DNA from: Tatumella saanichensis
Lineage (GTDB): Bacteria; Pseudomonadota; Gammaproteobacteria; Enterobacterales; Enterobacteriaceae
Assembly (NCBI RefSeq): GCF_000439375.1
Contig: NZ_ATMI01000056.1
Span: 1-64,000, forward strand
Direction of reading: 5' to 3'
Length of the DNA: 64,000 bases
Made by a program: the position numbers and the translations under genes. This document shows positions 16,587-25,263 of the stretch, piece after piece (within the stretch, counting starts at the first letter, position 1; every line of letters begins with the position of its first letter). Below the pieces are notes generated by a model. That model was not told the DNA's origin. It saw nothing but the letters and a program-made list of their open reading frames with translations, and made no database searches.

Positions 16587-17522
16587 TTAGGCGTTACGTT
16601 TGCTGGCTGACAGGGCGGTGACGGAAACACCGACAAACACCAGTACTAACCCGGTGATAAATAACCAAGATAAGCTCGACCCCAGAAACATCACTGACGC
16701 CAGTGCGCCGATAAAAGGAACGCCCAGGGTGAAGTTGGACATGCCGAAGACGCTGATACGGCGACCATGTTCTGAGGAGATCACAAAGCAGAACGAGGTA
16801 GCGATTGGGCCGATAAAGAACAGCAACCACAATACATGTGCTGAGAAATGGATGGTGGTTGGCGAACCGTCAAACCACGCGGCAAATCCGATTAACGGCA
16901 ACGCTGCCAGCAGCATCTGCCACGGGGCTAGCGATAATGGCGATCCTACCCACTTGTGATGTTTGACGTGGACGATAACCAGTGACCAGGCAATGGCACC
17001 GGTCAATAGGAAGCAGCAGCCCATGATAACCCCAGGACGTGACCAGTCCATCTCCGCAGGGGAGCAGATCAAGGCAATTCCCGCCAGCCCGATAAACAGT
17101 GCAACGATTTGCATGGCAGATGGGGTGTGACGCAGCAGTAACCAAGACACTAACGTGCCCCACAGCGGCGTGGTGTAGGCCAGTAATACGGCATGGCTGG
17201 TATCAGTAAATTCCATCGCAATCATACCGAGGCCGGTAAAGACCACCATTTGCAGAATACCGATACTTAAAATAATGGGTAAATCTTGCTTTGCCGGCAG
17301 ACGTAACTCTTTTTTCATCGCCACAAAGAAAAACAGACAGACACCGGCGCTACCGAAACGGATGGCCGCCAACCATAACGGTGGCACCACATTCAGTGCC
17401 AGTTTAGTGGCAGGCCAGCTTAGCCCCCACAGAAGAACCATGACTGACAGCCAGATAACGGTACTGTTTATCGGTGAACTTTTTGCAGGTGTGGCGATGG
17501 CTTGCTCATTACTATTATTCAT
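16587..17522 (-). CDS. EamA-family (DMT) inner-membrane exporter
   Basis: 311 residues with about ten hydrophobic helices in two tandem repeats of five, the normal layout of EamA/DMT transporters. The first repeat opens with VIWLSVMVLLWGLSWPATKLAL, holding the family W-G-x-x-x-P/F-x-x-x-K pattern, and the second with GVIMGCCFLLTGAIAWSLVIV. Members export amino acids or other small metabolites with protons. It is divergent from an Lrp-type regulator gene 137 bases away, which suggests that regulator controls it in response to an amino acid. The first 20 residues are polar and cytoplasmic. Substrate unknown. Confidence 0.85.
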   Translation of the reverse strand: MNNSNEQAIATPAKSSPINSTVIWLSVMVLLWGLSWPATKLALNVVPPLWLAAIRFGSAGVCLFFFVAMKKELRLPAKQDLPIILSIGILQMVVFTGLGMIAMEFTDTSHAVLLAYTTPLWGTLVSWLLLRHTPSAMQIVALFIGLAGIALICSPAEMDWSRPGVIMGCCFLLTGAIAWSLVIVHVKHHKWVGSPLSLAPWQMLLAALPLIGFAAWFDGSPTTIHFSAHVLWLLFFIGPIATSFCFVISSEHGRRISVFGMSNFTLGVPFIGALASVMFLGSSLSWLFITGLVLVFVGVSVTALSASKRNA

Positions 17523-17590
17523 CAGTCAATTACCGGCTCAAGGGAATAAAGCTAAATATTAACCAGGCTTTTGCGAAATTTCTGTTCCAT

Positions 17591-17651
17591 TTTTCCTACA
17601 TAAACGTTAAAAAAGGGTAAGTTGACCTTAATGAATACTCTTGTAGGAAAA
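17591..17651. promoter_or_regulatory. operator-like inverted repeat between EamA and Lrp-type genes
   Basis: TTTTCCTACA at 17591-17600 is perfectly inverted as TGTAGGAAAA at 17642-17651. The centres are 51 bases apart, near five helix turns. The right arm ends 8 bases before the regulator ATG. Lrp/AsnC proteins bind phased repeats and often regulate themselves and a divergent gene. Not experimentally known to me. Confidence 0.5.
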
Positions 17652-17659
17652 GTTTACCG

Positions 17660-18142
17660 ATGAAGAATATTATGCTGGATGAAACCAGTCTGAAGATCCT
17701 CGATTTACTGCAAGCGGATGCTGATATCAGTAATGCCGAACTGGCTGAGCGGGTGGGATTGTCGGCCTCACCTTGCTGGCGGCGGGTGACCGAAATGAAA
17801 GAGAAGGGGGTGCTCAAGCGATCGGTGATGCTGGCGGATGCGCTGAGCCTGGGGTTATCGGTAAACGTGTTTGTTCACGTTTCGCTTAAGCAGCAGGATG
17901 AGAAATCCTTGCAGCATTTTACCGACGCGATCAGTGAGCGCCCTGAAATCATGGAGTGCTATCTGATGACCGGAGAGTCAGACTTCTTGCTGCGGGTAGT
18001 GGTGGAGGATTTACAAAAATATCAGGGGTTAGTGACTGAATGTCTGACCCAAATTAAGGGCATTGCCAGTATCCGTTCCAGTTTTGCCCTTAACCAGGTG
18101 AAATACACCACGGCGTTACCGACCCAGCATTTACGTCAGTAG
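17660..18142 (+). CDS. Lrp/AsnC-family transcriptional regulator
   Basis: 160 residues, the usual size. Residues ~1-65 form the winged helix-turn-helix (LDETSLKILDLLQADADISNAELAERVGLSASPCWRRVTEMKEKGVL); residues ~75-150 form the ligand-binding RAM domain (VFVHVSLKQQ, then PEIMECYLMTGESDFLLRVVVEDL, and IASIRSSFALNQVKYTTALP). The SPCWRR recognition helix and the FAL-x-x-V/I-KYTT-LP end resemble the DecR/YbaO and BkdR branch rather than Lrp itself. It is divergent from the EamA exporter, suggesting a local sensor-exporter pair. It converges with yfdC over a shared hairpin. Confidence 0.9.
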   Translation: MKNIMLDETSLKILDLLQADADISNAELAERVGLSASPCWRRVTEMKEKGVLKRSVMLADALSLGLSVNVFVHVSLKQQDEKSLQHFTDAISERPEIMECYLMTGESDFLLRVVVEDLQKYQGLVTECLTQIKGIASIRSSFALNQVKYTTALPTQHLRQ

Positions 18143-18147
18143 GTAAC

Positions 18148-18170
18148 AGGCCGGAGACTGTCTCCGGCCT
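18148..18170. terminator. bidirectional hairpin between the Lrp-type gene and yfdC
   Basis: The 10-base-pair stem AGGCCGGAGA/TCTCCGGCCT (18148-18157 with 18161-18170) has a CTG loop, in the 34-base gap between convergent genes. T tracts are weak on both sides. Confidence 0.65.
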
Positions 18171-18176
18171 AGGAGG

Positions 18177-19064
18177 TTATTTCTGTTTGTTTAGTTCGCT
18201 AAAGTCGTTGCGGATCTGCACGTGGCTCAATAATGCGAAAATAAAGGTGCCGCCGGTAATATTTCCCAGCAGAGTAGGGATAGCAAACGGCCATAAAAAC
18301 TCACCCCACGTCATATGCCCGTTAAATACCAAGAAGAAGGCCTCAACGGAACCGACCACAATGTGTGACAGTCCGGCCAAAGACATGATCCAGGTCACCA
18401 TAATAATTACCAAGATTTTGGCAGAGCCAGCATGAGGAAACATCCATACCATGGTGGCAATTAACCATCCGGAGACCAGCGCTCCGCAGAACATCTGGGT
18501 AGCATCGTGCTGTACTGCGGTTTCACTGAGGTGGATAAACGCCTGTTGCAGGGTATCGTCAAACACGGGCATGTGGTTGAAAGCCAAAGCAACCAGCGAT
18601 GTGCCGATAAAGTTGCCGATCAGTACCACTCCCCATAACCGCAGTAGCAGTAGAAAATTACTTTTCACCGGCTTGTGCATCACCGGCAACACGGCGGTAA
18701 TGGTATTTTCGGTAAACAGTTGCTGGTGGGCGAGGATGACGATAATAAAGCCGACACAGTAGCCGAAATTTTCCAATAAAAAACTCCCTGGCAGTCCTTC
18801 GGTATGAACCTGCAATAGGCCTTTTACCAGTAATGAGGTGCCCATTGATAAGCCTGCAGCAATGGCTGACAGAAGCAGTGCCATGCCATCGCGTTCCAGC
18901 TCCTTCTCGCCGCTCTGACGGATGGTTTCATGAATGGCGACCGAGCTCGAAGGGAGTTCCTCCTCATCAGTGATAATTTCGTCTTCCTGGCTCTTTTCTT
19001 CGCTGTCCACTTCTTTGGCACGAATATGATGAGTTTGCTGTTCCACACTCTGCTCCTGAGTCAT
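18177..19064 (-). CDS. yfdC: YfdC, formate/nitrite-transporter-family membrane protein
   Basis: About 295 residues from the ATG at 19064; an in-frame GTG at 19118 would add 18 residues but lacks a ribosome site and E. coli YfdC has no such extension. A strongly acidic N-terminal tail (~1-50, EVDSEEKSQEDEIITDEEELPSS) precedes IHETIRQSGEKELERDGMALL and six membrane helices of the FNT fold. Segments such as GSFLLENFGYCVGFIIVILAHQQLFTEN and NITGGTFIFALLSHVQIRND match YfdC closely. FNT proteins form pentameric anion channels; YfdC's own substrate is not known. In E. coli it lies between mlaA and argW, as it does here except for inserted genes. Confidence 0.92.
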   Translation of the reverse strand: MTQEQSVEQQTHHIRAKEVDSEEKSQEDEIITDEEELPSSSVAIHETIRQSGEKELERDGMALLLSAIAAGLSMGTSLLVKGLLQVHTEGLPGSFLLENFGYCVGFIIVILAHQQLFTENTITAVLPVMHKPVKSNFLLLLRLWGVVLIGNFIGTSLVALAFNHMPVFDDTLQQAFIHLSETAVQHDATQMFCGALVSGWLIATMVWMFPHAGSAKILVIIMVTWIMSLAGLSHIVVGSVEAFFLVFNGHMTWGEFLWPFAIPTLLGNITGGTFIFALLSHVQIRNDFSELNKQK

Positions 19065-19508
19065 GTCATTCAATAAGTATTTCAGTAAGTTTAGCTGCTT
19101 TTTAGCAGAACGCCGCACCAGGTAGAGCGGATAAATAGGCTGTCTTAATTGTTATCCTAGTGTTGACTTTATGGAACCAGTGCACGAATTTTCGCCTGCT
19201 GTCCTCTAACCGAAATGTGAGTGGGGAATGATCAAGGGAAAGCCATAATAAGTGCCGTCCAAGGCATACAATACGGGACAACTACCCGTAGTAAGTTGAG
19301 GATGGATGCCCTCGGTGAGTAAAAAAAACGGCTAGCTTCACCGATATAAAATAAGATAAGCGTAACAAAATTTTATCATAGTCGTTTTTTTATCCACAAA
19401 TGGCGAATTAATGCACTTTTTATGGAACCGTGACCATTTTGAACAACTGACAGCGGTTTTGCTTATGCTATAGTTCGACTTTCTTTATCTTGAAGCGATA
19501 ACTGTTGC
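19065..19508. other. intergenic region upstream of the ccm operon and yfdC
   Basis: 444 bases between divergent genes. No gene or tRNA is seen, although argW borders yfdC in E. coli. The part from ~19320 to 19400 is AT-rich with poly-A and poly-T tracts. A ccmA promoter candidate lies at 19447-19474. Confidence 0.55.
19447..19474 (+). promoter_or_regulatory. candidate sigma-70 promoter for ccmA
   Basis: CTGACA (19447-19452), a 16-base spacer, then TATAGT (19469-19474) with a TG three bases before the -10 (extended -10, TGCTATAGT). Transcription would start about 30 bases before the ccmA ATG. Confidence 0.5.
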
Positions 19509-20132
19509 ATGCTGGAAGCCAAAGTTCTTACCTGTGTTCGTGATGAAAGGGCGCTATTCAGCCAACTTTCTTTCACGGTTGGCCCTGGGGATATTGTCCA
19601 GATAGAAGGCCCAAATGGTGCTGGCAAAACCTCCTTGCTGCGTCTATTGGCTGGGCTTAGTCGTGCGGAATCTGGTGAAGTGCTTTGGAATCAAACACCT
19701 ATTTCTTCACAGCGGGACGTTTGGCATCAGGAGATGCTGTATCTTGGGCATTTACCCGGCATTAAACCGGTACTTTCTCCGTTAGAAAATCTGCGCTTTT
19801 TTCATCCTCAACACAGCGATGAACAGATCTTTCAAGCCTTAGATGAAGTAGAACTGACCGGCTATGAAGATGCCGTGGTGTCGCAGCTCTCCGCTGGGCA
19901 GCAGCGTCGTGTCGCACTGGCGCGTCTGTGGCTAACGTCAGCAACATTATGGATCCTTGATGAACCGCTTACGGCGATAGATAAAGCGGGAGTTGAAAAA
20001 ATAATGTCACAATTTTCAGCACACGCTCGGCGAGGCGGATCCGTTATTCTGACGACGCACCAAGATTTACCGCATCGAGAAACGGCTGTCAGGAAAATAC
20101 GGCTTACAGCAGAAGGAAATGAAGCATGCTGA
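19509..20132 (+). CDS. ccmA: cytochrome c maturation ATPase CcmA
   Basis: 207-residue ABC ATPase. Walker A is GPNGAGKT at 34-41, signature LSAGQ at 127-131, Walker B LWILDEP at 147-153, and the H-loop histidine is H184 (TTHQD). With CcmB and CcmC it forms the complex that uses ATP to release haem-loaded CcmE into the periplasm for System I cytochrome c assembly. The short size and the LTAID sequence after Walker B are typical of CcmA. It is the first gene of a nine-gene operon and overlaps ccmB by 7 bases. Confidence 0.96.
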   Translation: MLEAKVLTCVRDERALFSQLSFTVGPGDIVQIEGPNGAGKTSLLRLLAGLSRAESGEVLWNQTPISSQRDVWHQEMLYLGHLPGIKPVLSPLENLRFFHPQHSDEQIFQALDEVELTGYEDAVVSQLSAGQQRRVALARLWLTSATLWILDEPLTAIDKAGVEKIMSQFSAHARRGGSVILTTHQDLPHRETAVRKIRLTAEGNEAC

Positions 20133-20785
20133 TACGTATTTTGCGGCGGGAACTAAAAGTGGCTTTTCGCAGTGGTTCGGAAATTATTAACCCTCTATGG
20201 TTTTTTCTGATCGTGATCACGCTGTTCCCCTTGGGAATCGGTCCTGATATCAAACTGCTGGCGCGGATTGCCCCGGGGATTGTATGGGTTGCCGCTCTGC
20301 TTTCCTCACTGCTGGCGATGGAAAGGATATTTCGTGATGATTTTCTGGATGGATCGCTAGAACAGTTGGTGTTATTGCCGGCGCCATTGCCGCTGACGGT
20401 ATTGGGTAAGGTGATTGCCCACTGGCTGGTGACGGGATTACCGCTGATTATTCTGTCGCCGTTGGCCTCTTTGCTGCTGTCGCTGAATTTTCCGGGATGG
20501 TGTGGTCTGGCGCTAACCTTACTGTTGGGCACCCCTACGTTGAGTTTTTTAGGGGCCATTGGGGTAGCCTTAACCGTCGGTTTGAGACGGGGTGGGGTAC
20601 TGCTCAGTCTTTTGGTGTTACCGCTAGCGGTGCCAGTGCTTATTTTTTCCAGTGCAGCCATTGAAGCTGCCAGTCAGGGAGTCTCCATCGGTGGTTACTT
20701 GGCGATATTAGGCGCAATGCTGGTCGCCAGTATTACGCTGGCACCTTTTGCCACAGCCGCAGCCTTACGCATTAGCCTGCAATAG
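20126..20785 (+). CDS. ccmB: haem exporter membrane subunit CcmB
   Basis: 219 residues with six hydrophobic helices. Landmarks are [30 protein letters not shown] at the start and [20 protein letters not shown], the conserved CcmB cytoplasmic segment that docks on the ATPase. It is the permease-like partner of CcmA and contacts CcmC and CcmD. It overlaps ccmA by 7 bases, and is 44 bases from ccmC, the only sizeable gap in the front of the operon. Confidence 0.95.
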   Translation: MLIRILRRELKVAFRSGSEIINPLWFFLIVITLFPLGIGPDIKLLARIAPGIVWVAALLSSLLAMERIFRDDFLDGSLEQLVLLPAPLPLTVLGKVIAHWLVTGLPLIILSPLASLLLSLNFPGWCGLALTLLLGTPTLSFLGAIGVALTVGLRRGGVLLSLLVLPLAVPVLIFSSAAIEAASQGVSIGGYLAILGAMLVASITLAPFATAAALRISLQ

Positions 20786-20829
20786 CTGCGTGTTGTGTCG
20801 CTTTTGTCAAAATCAGTGAGCAATACAAA

Positions 20830-21570
20830 ATGTGGAAATGGTTACATCAACTGGCAAAGCCAGAGAGACTTTATAATATCTGCGGTAAATGTGTTCCCTG
20901 GTTCGCACTGGCGGCGGTGCTGACGCTATTTCTGGGTTGGATTTGGGGCTTTGGTTTTGCGCCAGCGGATTACCAGCAGGGCGACAGCTACCGCATCATG
21001 TACATCCACGTTCCCGCGGCGATGTGGTCAATGGGTGTGTATGCCTGGATGGCAATAGCTGCCTTTACCGGGTTGGTATGGCAGATGAAAATGTCAGACC
21101 TGGTGGCCGCAGCCATGGCGCCCATCGGCGCTGTTTTCACCTTTATCGCCTTAGTCACCGGTTCTGCATGGGGAAAACCGATGTGGGGCACCTGGTGGAT
21201 CTGGGATGCTCGGTTAACCTCTGAATTGGTGTTGCTATTTATCTATATGGGGGTCATCACCCTGTATAACGCGTTTGACGACCGCCGCGTCGCCGGACGG
21301 GCTGCCGGGATCTTAATCCTGGTGGGCGTCGTTAACCTGCCGATTATTCATTATTCCGTTCAATGGTGGAATACCCTGCATCAGGGCTCATCCGGGCTGT
21401 TGCAACAAGATATCGCGCCATCAATGCGTACGCCGTTACGCTGGTCCATTCTCGGTTATTGGCTGGTTTTTATTACCCTGACATTGATGCGTCTGCGTAA
21501 TCTTATCTTACTGACCGAACGTAATCGTCCCTGGGTCTCAGCCATCGCAAATAAGGGGCGTAAATCATGA
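20830..21570 (+). CDS. ccmC: haem-handling protein CcmC
   Basis: 246 residues, six membrane helices. It has the tryptophan-rich WWD domain at 114-126 (WGKPMWGTWWIWD) and the two external haem-ligand histidines at H60 and H184, the same numbers as in E. coli CcmC. It attaches haem to CcmE together with CcmD. The N-terminal helix bears PERLYNICGK, also characteristic. It overlaps ccmD by 4 bases. Confidence 0.97.
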   Translation: MWKWLHQLAKPERLYNICGKCVPWFALAAVLTLFLGWIWGFGFAPADYQQGDSYRIMYIHVPAAMWSMGVYAWMAIAAFTGLVWQMKMSDLVAAAMAPIGAVFTFIALVTGSAWGKPMWGTWWIWDARLTSELVLLFIYMGVITLYNAFDDRRVAGRAAGILILVGVVNLPIIHYSVQWWNTLHQGSSGLLQQDIAPSMRTPLRWSILGYWLVFITLTLMRLRNLILLTERNRPWVSAIANKGRKS

Positions 21571-21800
21571 CACCTGCATTTTCTTCTTGGTCTGACTTTT
21601 TCCAGATGGGCGGTTATGCCTTTTATGTCTGGCTAGCGGTCAGTATTACTCTGGTGGCCTTGGTTTGCCTGATTGTGCACACCCTTGTCCAGCGCCAAAC
21701 ATTGCTGAAACAGATCCGTCAGCGTGAATCCCGTGAACGCCGGATTAGAGCGGCCAAACAGCAAAAACACGCGGCGGTCAGTCGCAAGGAGGCGTTATGA
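21567..21800 (+). CDS. ccmD: CcmD, small subunit stabilising CcmC-CcmE
   Basis: 77 residues with a single membrane helix (~10-37, [23 protein letters not shown]) and a strongly basic cytoplasmic tail ([15 protein letters not shown]). The size and the G-G-Y-A-x-Y-V-W opening are typical of CcmD, which is needed for release of haem-CcmE from CcmABC. It overlaps both neighbours by 4 bases. Confidence 0.94.
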   Translation: MTPAFSSWSDFFQMGGYAFYVWLAVSITLVALVCLIVHTLVQRQTLLKQIRQRESRERRIRAAKQQKHAAVSRKEAL

Positions 21801-22288
21801 ATATTCGTCGTCGTCGACGCCTAATGGTAGTGGTTGCCATCCTGGTAGGGCTTGGCCTAGCGACCGGACTGGTGATGTATGCGCTGCGCTCCAATATCGA
21901 TCTCTTTTATACGCCGAGTGAAATCCTCTATGGGCGGGGTGCGCAGCACACCGATATTCCCCATGTTGGCCAGCAGTTAAGGGTCGGTGGGGTCGTGATG
22001 CCTGGCAGTGTTCAACGTGATCCCAATACCCTGGCAGTACGGTTCAAACTTTATGATGCCAATGGCGTAGTCGAAGTCAGTTACGTGGGTATTCTTCCGG
22101 ATCTGTTCCGGGAAGGGCAGGGGATCGTCGCCCAGGGTGTTCTGGAAGACGGTCATCTGATTAAAGCACAACAGGTGCTGGCGAAGCATGATGCAAAATA
22201 TACACCGCCGGAAATTGAGGATGCGATGAAAAAGAACCCTAACGATCCGGTGGCTAACGGTGTACCGGTACAAGGCGGTCAACAATGA
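21797..22288 (+). CDS. ccmE: haem chaperone CcmE
   Basis: 163 residues: a basic N terminus, one membrane anchor (~9-29), then a periplasmic OB-fold. The haem is bound covalently by the histidine in [11 protein letters not shown], here H131, with Y135 as the axial ligand (H130/Y134 in E. coli). YTPSEI and [10 protein letters not shown] are also diagnostic. It carries haem from CcmC to CcmF. The tail after residue ~140 is flexible and Pro/Asn/Gly-rich. It overlaps ccmD and ccmF by 4 bases. Confidence 0.97.
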   Translation: MNIRRRRRLMVVVAILVGLGLATGLVMYALRSNIDLFYTPSEILYGRGAQHTDIPHVGQQLRVGGVVMPGSVQRDPNTLAVRFKLYDANGVVEVSYVGILPDLFREGQGIVAQGVLEDGHLIKAQQVLAKHDAKYTPPEIEDAMKKNPNDPVANGVPVQGGQQ

Positions 22289-24246
22289 TCCCAGAAATAG
22301 GCAGTTTTTTATTATGTCTGGCACTCGGCTTATCGTTACTGCTGAGTATCTATCCACTGATTGGGGCTGCCCGTCTCGATAGCCGATTAATGAATTTGGC
22401 CCGGCCGCTGACTTACGGGCTGTTTGCCTGTATTGCGGCGGCGTTTCTGGTGCTGGTGCACGCTTTTGTGGTGAATGATTTTTCAGTTGCCTATGTAGCT
22501 GAAAACTCGAATACCTTATTGCCGGTCTGGTACCGGGTGGCGGCAACCTGGGGGGCCCATGAAGGTTCTCTGCTGTTATGGTTACTGATGCTGAGTGGCT
22601 GGAGCTTGGCGGTCGCCCTGTTTAGCCGCAGTATGCCGCAGGATGCGATTGCGCGGGTGCTAGCAGTCATGGGAATGATTAACCTCGGTTTTCTGCTGTT
22701 TATTACCCTGACCTCCAACCCGTTTATCCGTACCTTACCGGACTTTCCGATCGATGGCAGTGACCTTAACCCGATGCTGCAGGATATCGGCCTAATTTTT
22801 CATCCACCATTATTATACATGGGCTATGTCGGTTTCTCGGTCGCCTTTGCTTTCGCTATTGCCTCACTGATGACTGGCCGTCTGGACACTGCTTGGGCGC
22901 GCTGGTCACGTCCGTGGACCACCGCAGCTTGGGTGTTTCTGACGGTAGGTATCGTGCTCGGTTCTGCGTGGGCCTATTATGAACTGGGCTGGGGTGGCTG
23001 GTGGTTTTGGGACCCAGTAGAAAATGCCTCGCTGATGCCTTGGCTGGCGGGTACTGCGCTGATCCATTCCTTGGCAGTCACTGAAAAACGCGGCAGCTTT
23101 AAATCATGGACGGTATTGCTGGCGATCACCGCTTTCTCCCTCAGTCTGTTAGGGACCTTCCTGGTACGCTCCGGGATTTTGGTGTCGGTTCACTCCTTTG
23201 CCTCGGATCCGTCCCGCGGTGTATTTATCCTGATCTTCCTAGTGATCGTGATCGGCAGTTCACTGTTGCTGTATGCGGTGAAAGGTGGGCAAGTTCGCAG
23301 CCGCATTCAAAACCAGGCTTGGTCGCGAGAATCCTTCTTGTTGGGCAACAATGTTCTGCTGATGGCCGCGCTAATTGTGGTATTGCTGGGGACCTTGCTG
23401 CCGCTGGTGCATAAAGAACTGGGACTTGGCAGTATCTCTATCGGTGCGCCGTTCTTTAATACTATGTTCACCTGGATCATGGCGCCGTTTGCCCTGATGC
23501 TGGGGATCGGGCCCCTGGTCCGCTGGCGCCGCGATGAACCGCAGAAACTGTATAAGCGTCTAGCGCTGGCGGTAGTGGTGACCCTGATCTGCTCTATCGT
23601 CCTACCGCTGCTGCTGCAGGATCGGATTAAAGCGATGGCTGTTACCGGTCTGCTGATGTCGGTATGGGTGATTATTCTTACCCTGTTAGAGCTGCATGAA
23701 CGTGCTACCCATCGTCACAGCTTCCTACGCGGCTTAACTCACTTGTCACGCAGTCACTGGGGGATGGTACTGGGCCATCTTGGCGTGGCGGTCACCATTA
23801 TCGGTATTGCCTTCAGTACCCAATACAGCGTTGAACGTGATGTGCGGATGAAAGCCGGCGATAATATCGATATCGACCATTATCACTTTATCTTCCGTGA
23901 TGTGCAGCGACTGGTTGGCCCGAACTATACCGGTGGGGTCGCCATTATCGATGTTACCCGTGACGGTAAACCAGAAGCCGTGCTGCGTGCCGAAAAACGT
24001 TTCTATACTGCGGCCCGCACCATGATGACCGAAGCGGCGATCAATGGTGGTTTCAGTCGCGATCTCTATGCCGCATTGGGCGAAGAGATTGGCGATGGTT
24101 CTTGGGCGGTGCGTATTTACTATAAACCTTTTGTTCGCTGGATCTGGTTTGGCGGTGTCTTTATGGCAGTTGGCGGCATTTTATGTCTGCTCGATCCGCG
24201 CTACCGTTCCCGTAAAAAAACACAGGTGCAGGAGGCGCAGCACTGA
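22285..24246 (+). CDS. ccmF: cytochrome c haem lyase subunit CcmF
   Basis: 653 residues with about 14-15 membrane helices. The WWD haem motif is at 235-244 ([10 protein letters not shown]), and the four functional histidines fall at H173, H261, H303 and H491, the same as E. coli CcmF. It takes haem from CcmE, reduces it, and with CcmH/CcmI joins it to apocytochrome CxxCH cysteines. Length matches the E. coli protein closely (~647). Its last base overlaps the first base of ccmG. Confidence 0.97.
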   Translation: MIPEIGSFLLCLALGLSLLLSIYPLIGAARLDSRLMNLARPLTYGLFACIAAAFLVLVHAFVVNDFSVAYVAENSNTLLPVWYRVAATWGAHEGSLLLWLLMLSGWSLAVALFSRSMPQDAIARVLAVMGMINLGFLLFITLTSNPFIRTLPDFPIDGSDLNPMLQDIGLIFHPPLLYMGYVGFSVAFAFAIASLMTGRLDTAWARWSRPWTTAAWVFLTVGIVLGSAWAYYELGWGGWWFWDPVENASLMPWLAGTALIHSLAVTEKRGSFKSWTVLLAITAFSLSLLGTFLVRSGILVSVHSFASDPSRGVFILIFLVIVIGSSLLLYAVKGGQVRSRIQNQAWSRESFLLGNNVLLMAALIVVLLGTLLPLVHKELGLGSISIGAPFFNTMFTWIMAPFALMLGIGPLVRWRRDEPQKLYKRLALAVVVTLICSIVLPLLLQDRIKAMAVTGLLMSVWVIILTLLELHERATHRHSFLRGLTHLSRSHWGMVLGHLGVAVTIIGIAFSTQYSVERDVRMKAGDNIDIDHYHFIFRDVQRLVGPNYTGGVAIIDVTRDGKPEAVLRAEKRFYTAARTMMTEAAINGGFSRDLYAALGEEIGDGSWAVRIYYKPFVRWIWFGGVFMAVGGILCLLDPRYRSRKKTQVQEAQH

Positions 24247-24803
24247 TGGGCAAAAAAGTCCTGTTTATTCCACTGGTGTTATTTCTGTTACTGGCAGCAG
24301 CATTTTTATGGCAGTTGAACCGTAACGCGCACGGCGATGATCCGACGTTGCTAGAATCGGCATTACTAGGGAAATCCGTGCCAACCTTCCGGGTACAGTC
24401 GCTGCAAGATCCGAACCAGTACGTGACTCAGACAGCGCTGATCACCGGTAAACCATTGCTGGTCAATGTGTGGGCGACCTGGTGTCCGACCTGCCGTGCT
24501 GAACATGACTACCTGAATACCTTGGCTGAGAAAGGTATTCCGATTGTCGGTATTGACTACAAAGATGACCGAACTAAAGCGGTTAACTGGCTGAATACCC
24601 TTGGCGACCCCTACATGCTTAACTTATGGGACGGTGATGGCATGCTTGGCCTGAATTTCGGGATTTACGGAACGCCGGAGACTTTCTTGGTCGATGCAAA
24701 AGGAATCATCCGTTACCGCCACCCAGGAAATGTTGATGCGCAGGTTTGGACACAGCAGATCCAGCCGCTGTGGGAAAAGTACAGCAAGCTGGCGGAGAAG
24801 TAA
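24246..24803 (+). CDS. ccmG: thiol-disulfide oxidoreductase CcmG (DsbE)
   Basis: 185 residues: an N-terminal signal anchor (~4-22) and a thioredoxin domain with active site WATWCPTC, cysteines C80 and C83 as in E. coli. The cis-proline region is YGTPETFLVD. It keeps apocytochrome CxxCH cysteines reduced, receiving electrons from DsbD. The gene continues the operon and is followed by ccmH after 1 base. Confidence 0.97.
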   Translation: MGKKVLFIPLVLFLLLAAAFLWQLNRNAHGDDPTLLESALLGKSVPTFRVQSLQDPNQYVTQTALITGKPLLVNVWATWCPTCRAEHDYLNTLAEKGIPIVGIDYKDDRTKAVNWLNTLGDPYMLNLWDGDGMLGLNFGIYGTPETFLVDAKGIIRYRHPGNVDAQVWTQQIQPLWEKYSKLAEK

Positions 24804-24804
24804 T

Positions 24805-25263
24805 ATGAAAAGAGCCATCCTTTTCCTGGCAGCAATGATGACAAGTTTCAGCCTGTGGGCTGCCATTGATGCTTATCAGTTTAAATCGCAGGCTCAGGAA
24901 GAAGAGTATCGTTCCCTGACTGAATCGCTGCGTTGTCCGAAGTGCCAGAACAACAGCATCGCCGATTCCGGGGCGATCATTGCCGCCGATATGCGGCAGA
25001 AAGTCTACGATATGCTGCAGCAAGGACAAAGCCGTCAGCAGATCATCAACTATATGGTCGGCCGTTATGGCAACTTTGTTAACTATAACCCGCCGGTCAC
25101 GGCTTCAACCCTGATTTTGTGGGCTGGACCGTTGTTGTTTGTTATCGGAGGGGCTGCGGTGATTATTTTACGTAGCAGAAGAAAAAATATCCGCAGTCAG
25201 CTGGATTTGTCTGAACAGCAACGACTGGCTGCGTTACTGGATAATGACAGGAAGCCGTTATGA
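24805..25263 (+). CDS. ccmH: cytochrome c maturation thioreductase CcmH (short form)
   Basis: 152 residues from the ATG at 24805, which follows the ccmG stop; the longer in-frame extension lies inside ccmG and is not used. It has a signal peptide (~1-20), the redox motif LRCPKCQ at 42-48 (cysteines C44 and C47), a three-helix domain with YGNFVNYNPP, and a C-terminal membrane helix (~103-123). It reduces the apocytochrome with CcmG. In E. coli CcmH is fused to a CcmI-like half; here the two are separate, as in Pseudomonas. Confidence 0.95.
   Translation: MKRAILFLAAMMTSFSLWAAIDAYQFKSQAQEEEYRSLTESLRCPKCQNNSIADSGAIIAADMRQKVYDMLQQGQSRQQIINYMVGRYGNFVNYNPPVTASTLILWAGPLLFVIGGAAVIILRSRRKNIRSQLDLSEQQRLAALLDNDRKPL

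Noticed and set aside
19065-19508. argW expected beside yfdC
   Set aside because: No tRNA-like cloverleaf or CCA end was found in this gap; the argW trace is at 16311 instead.
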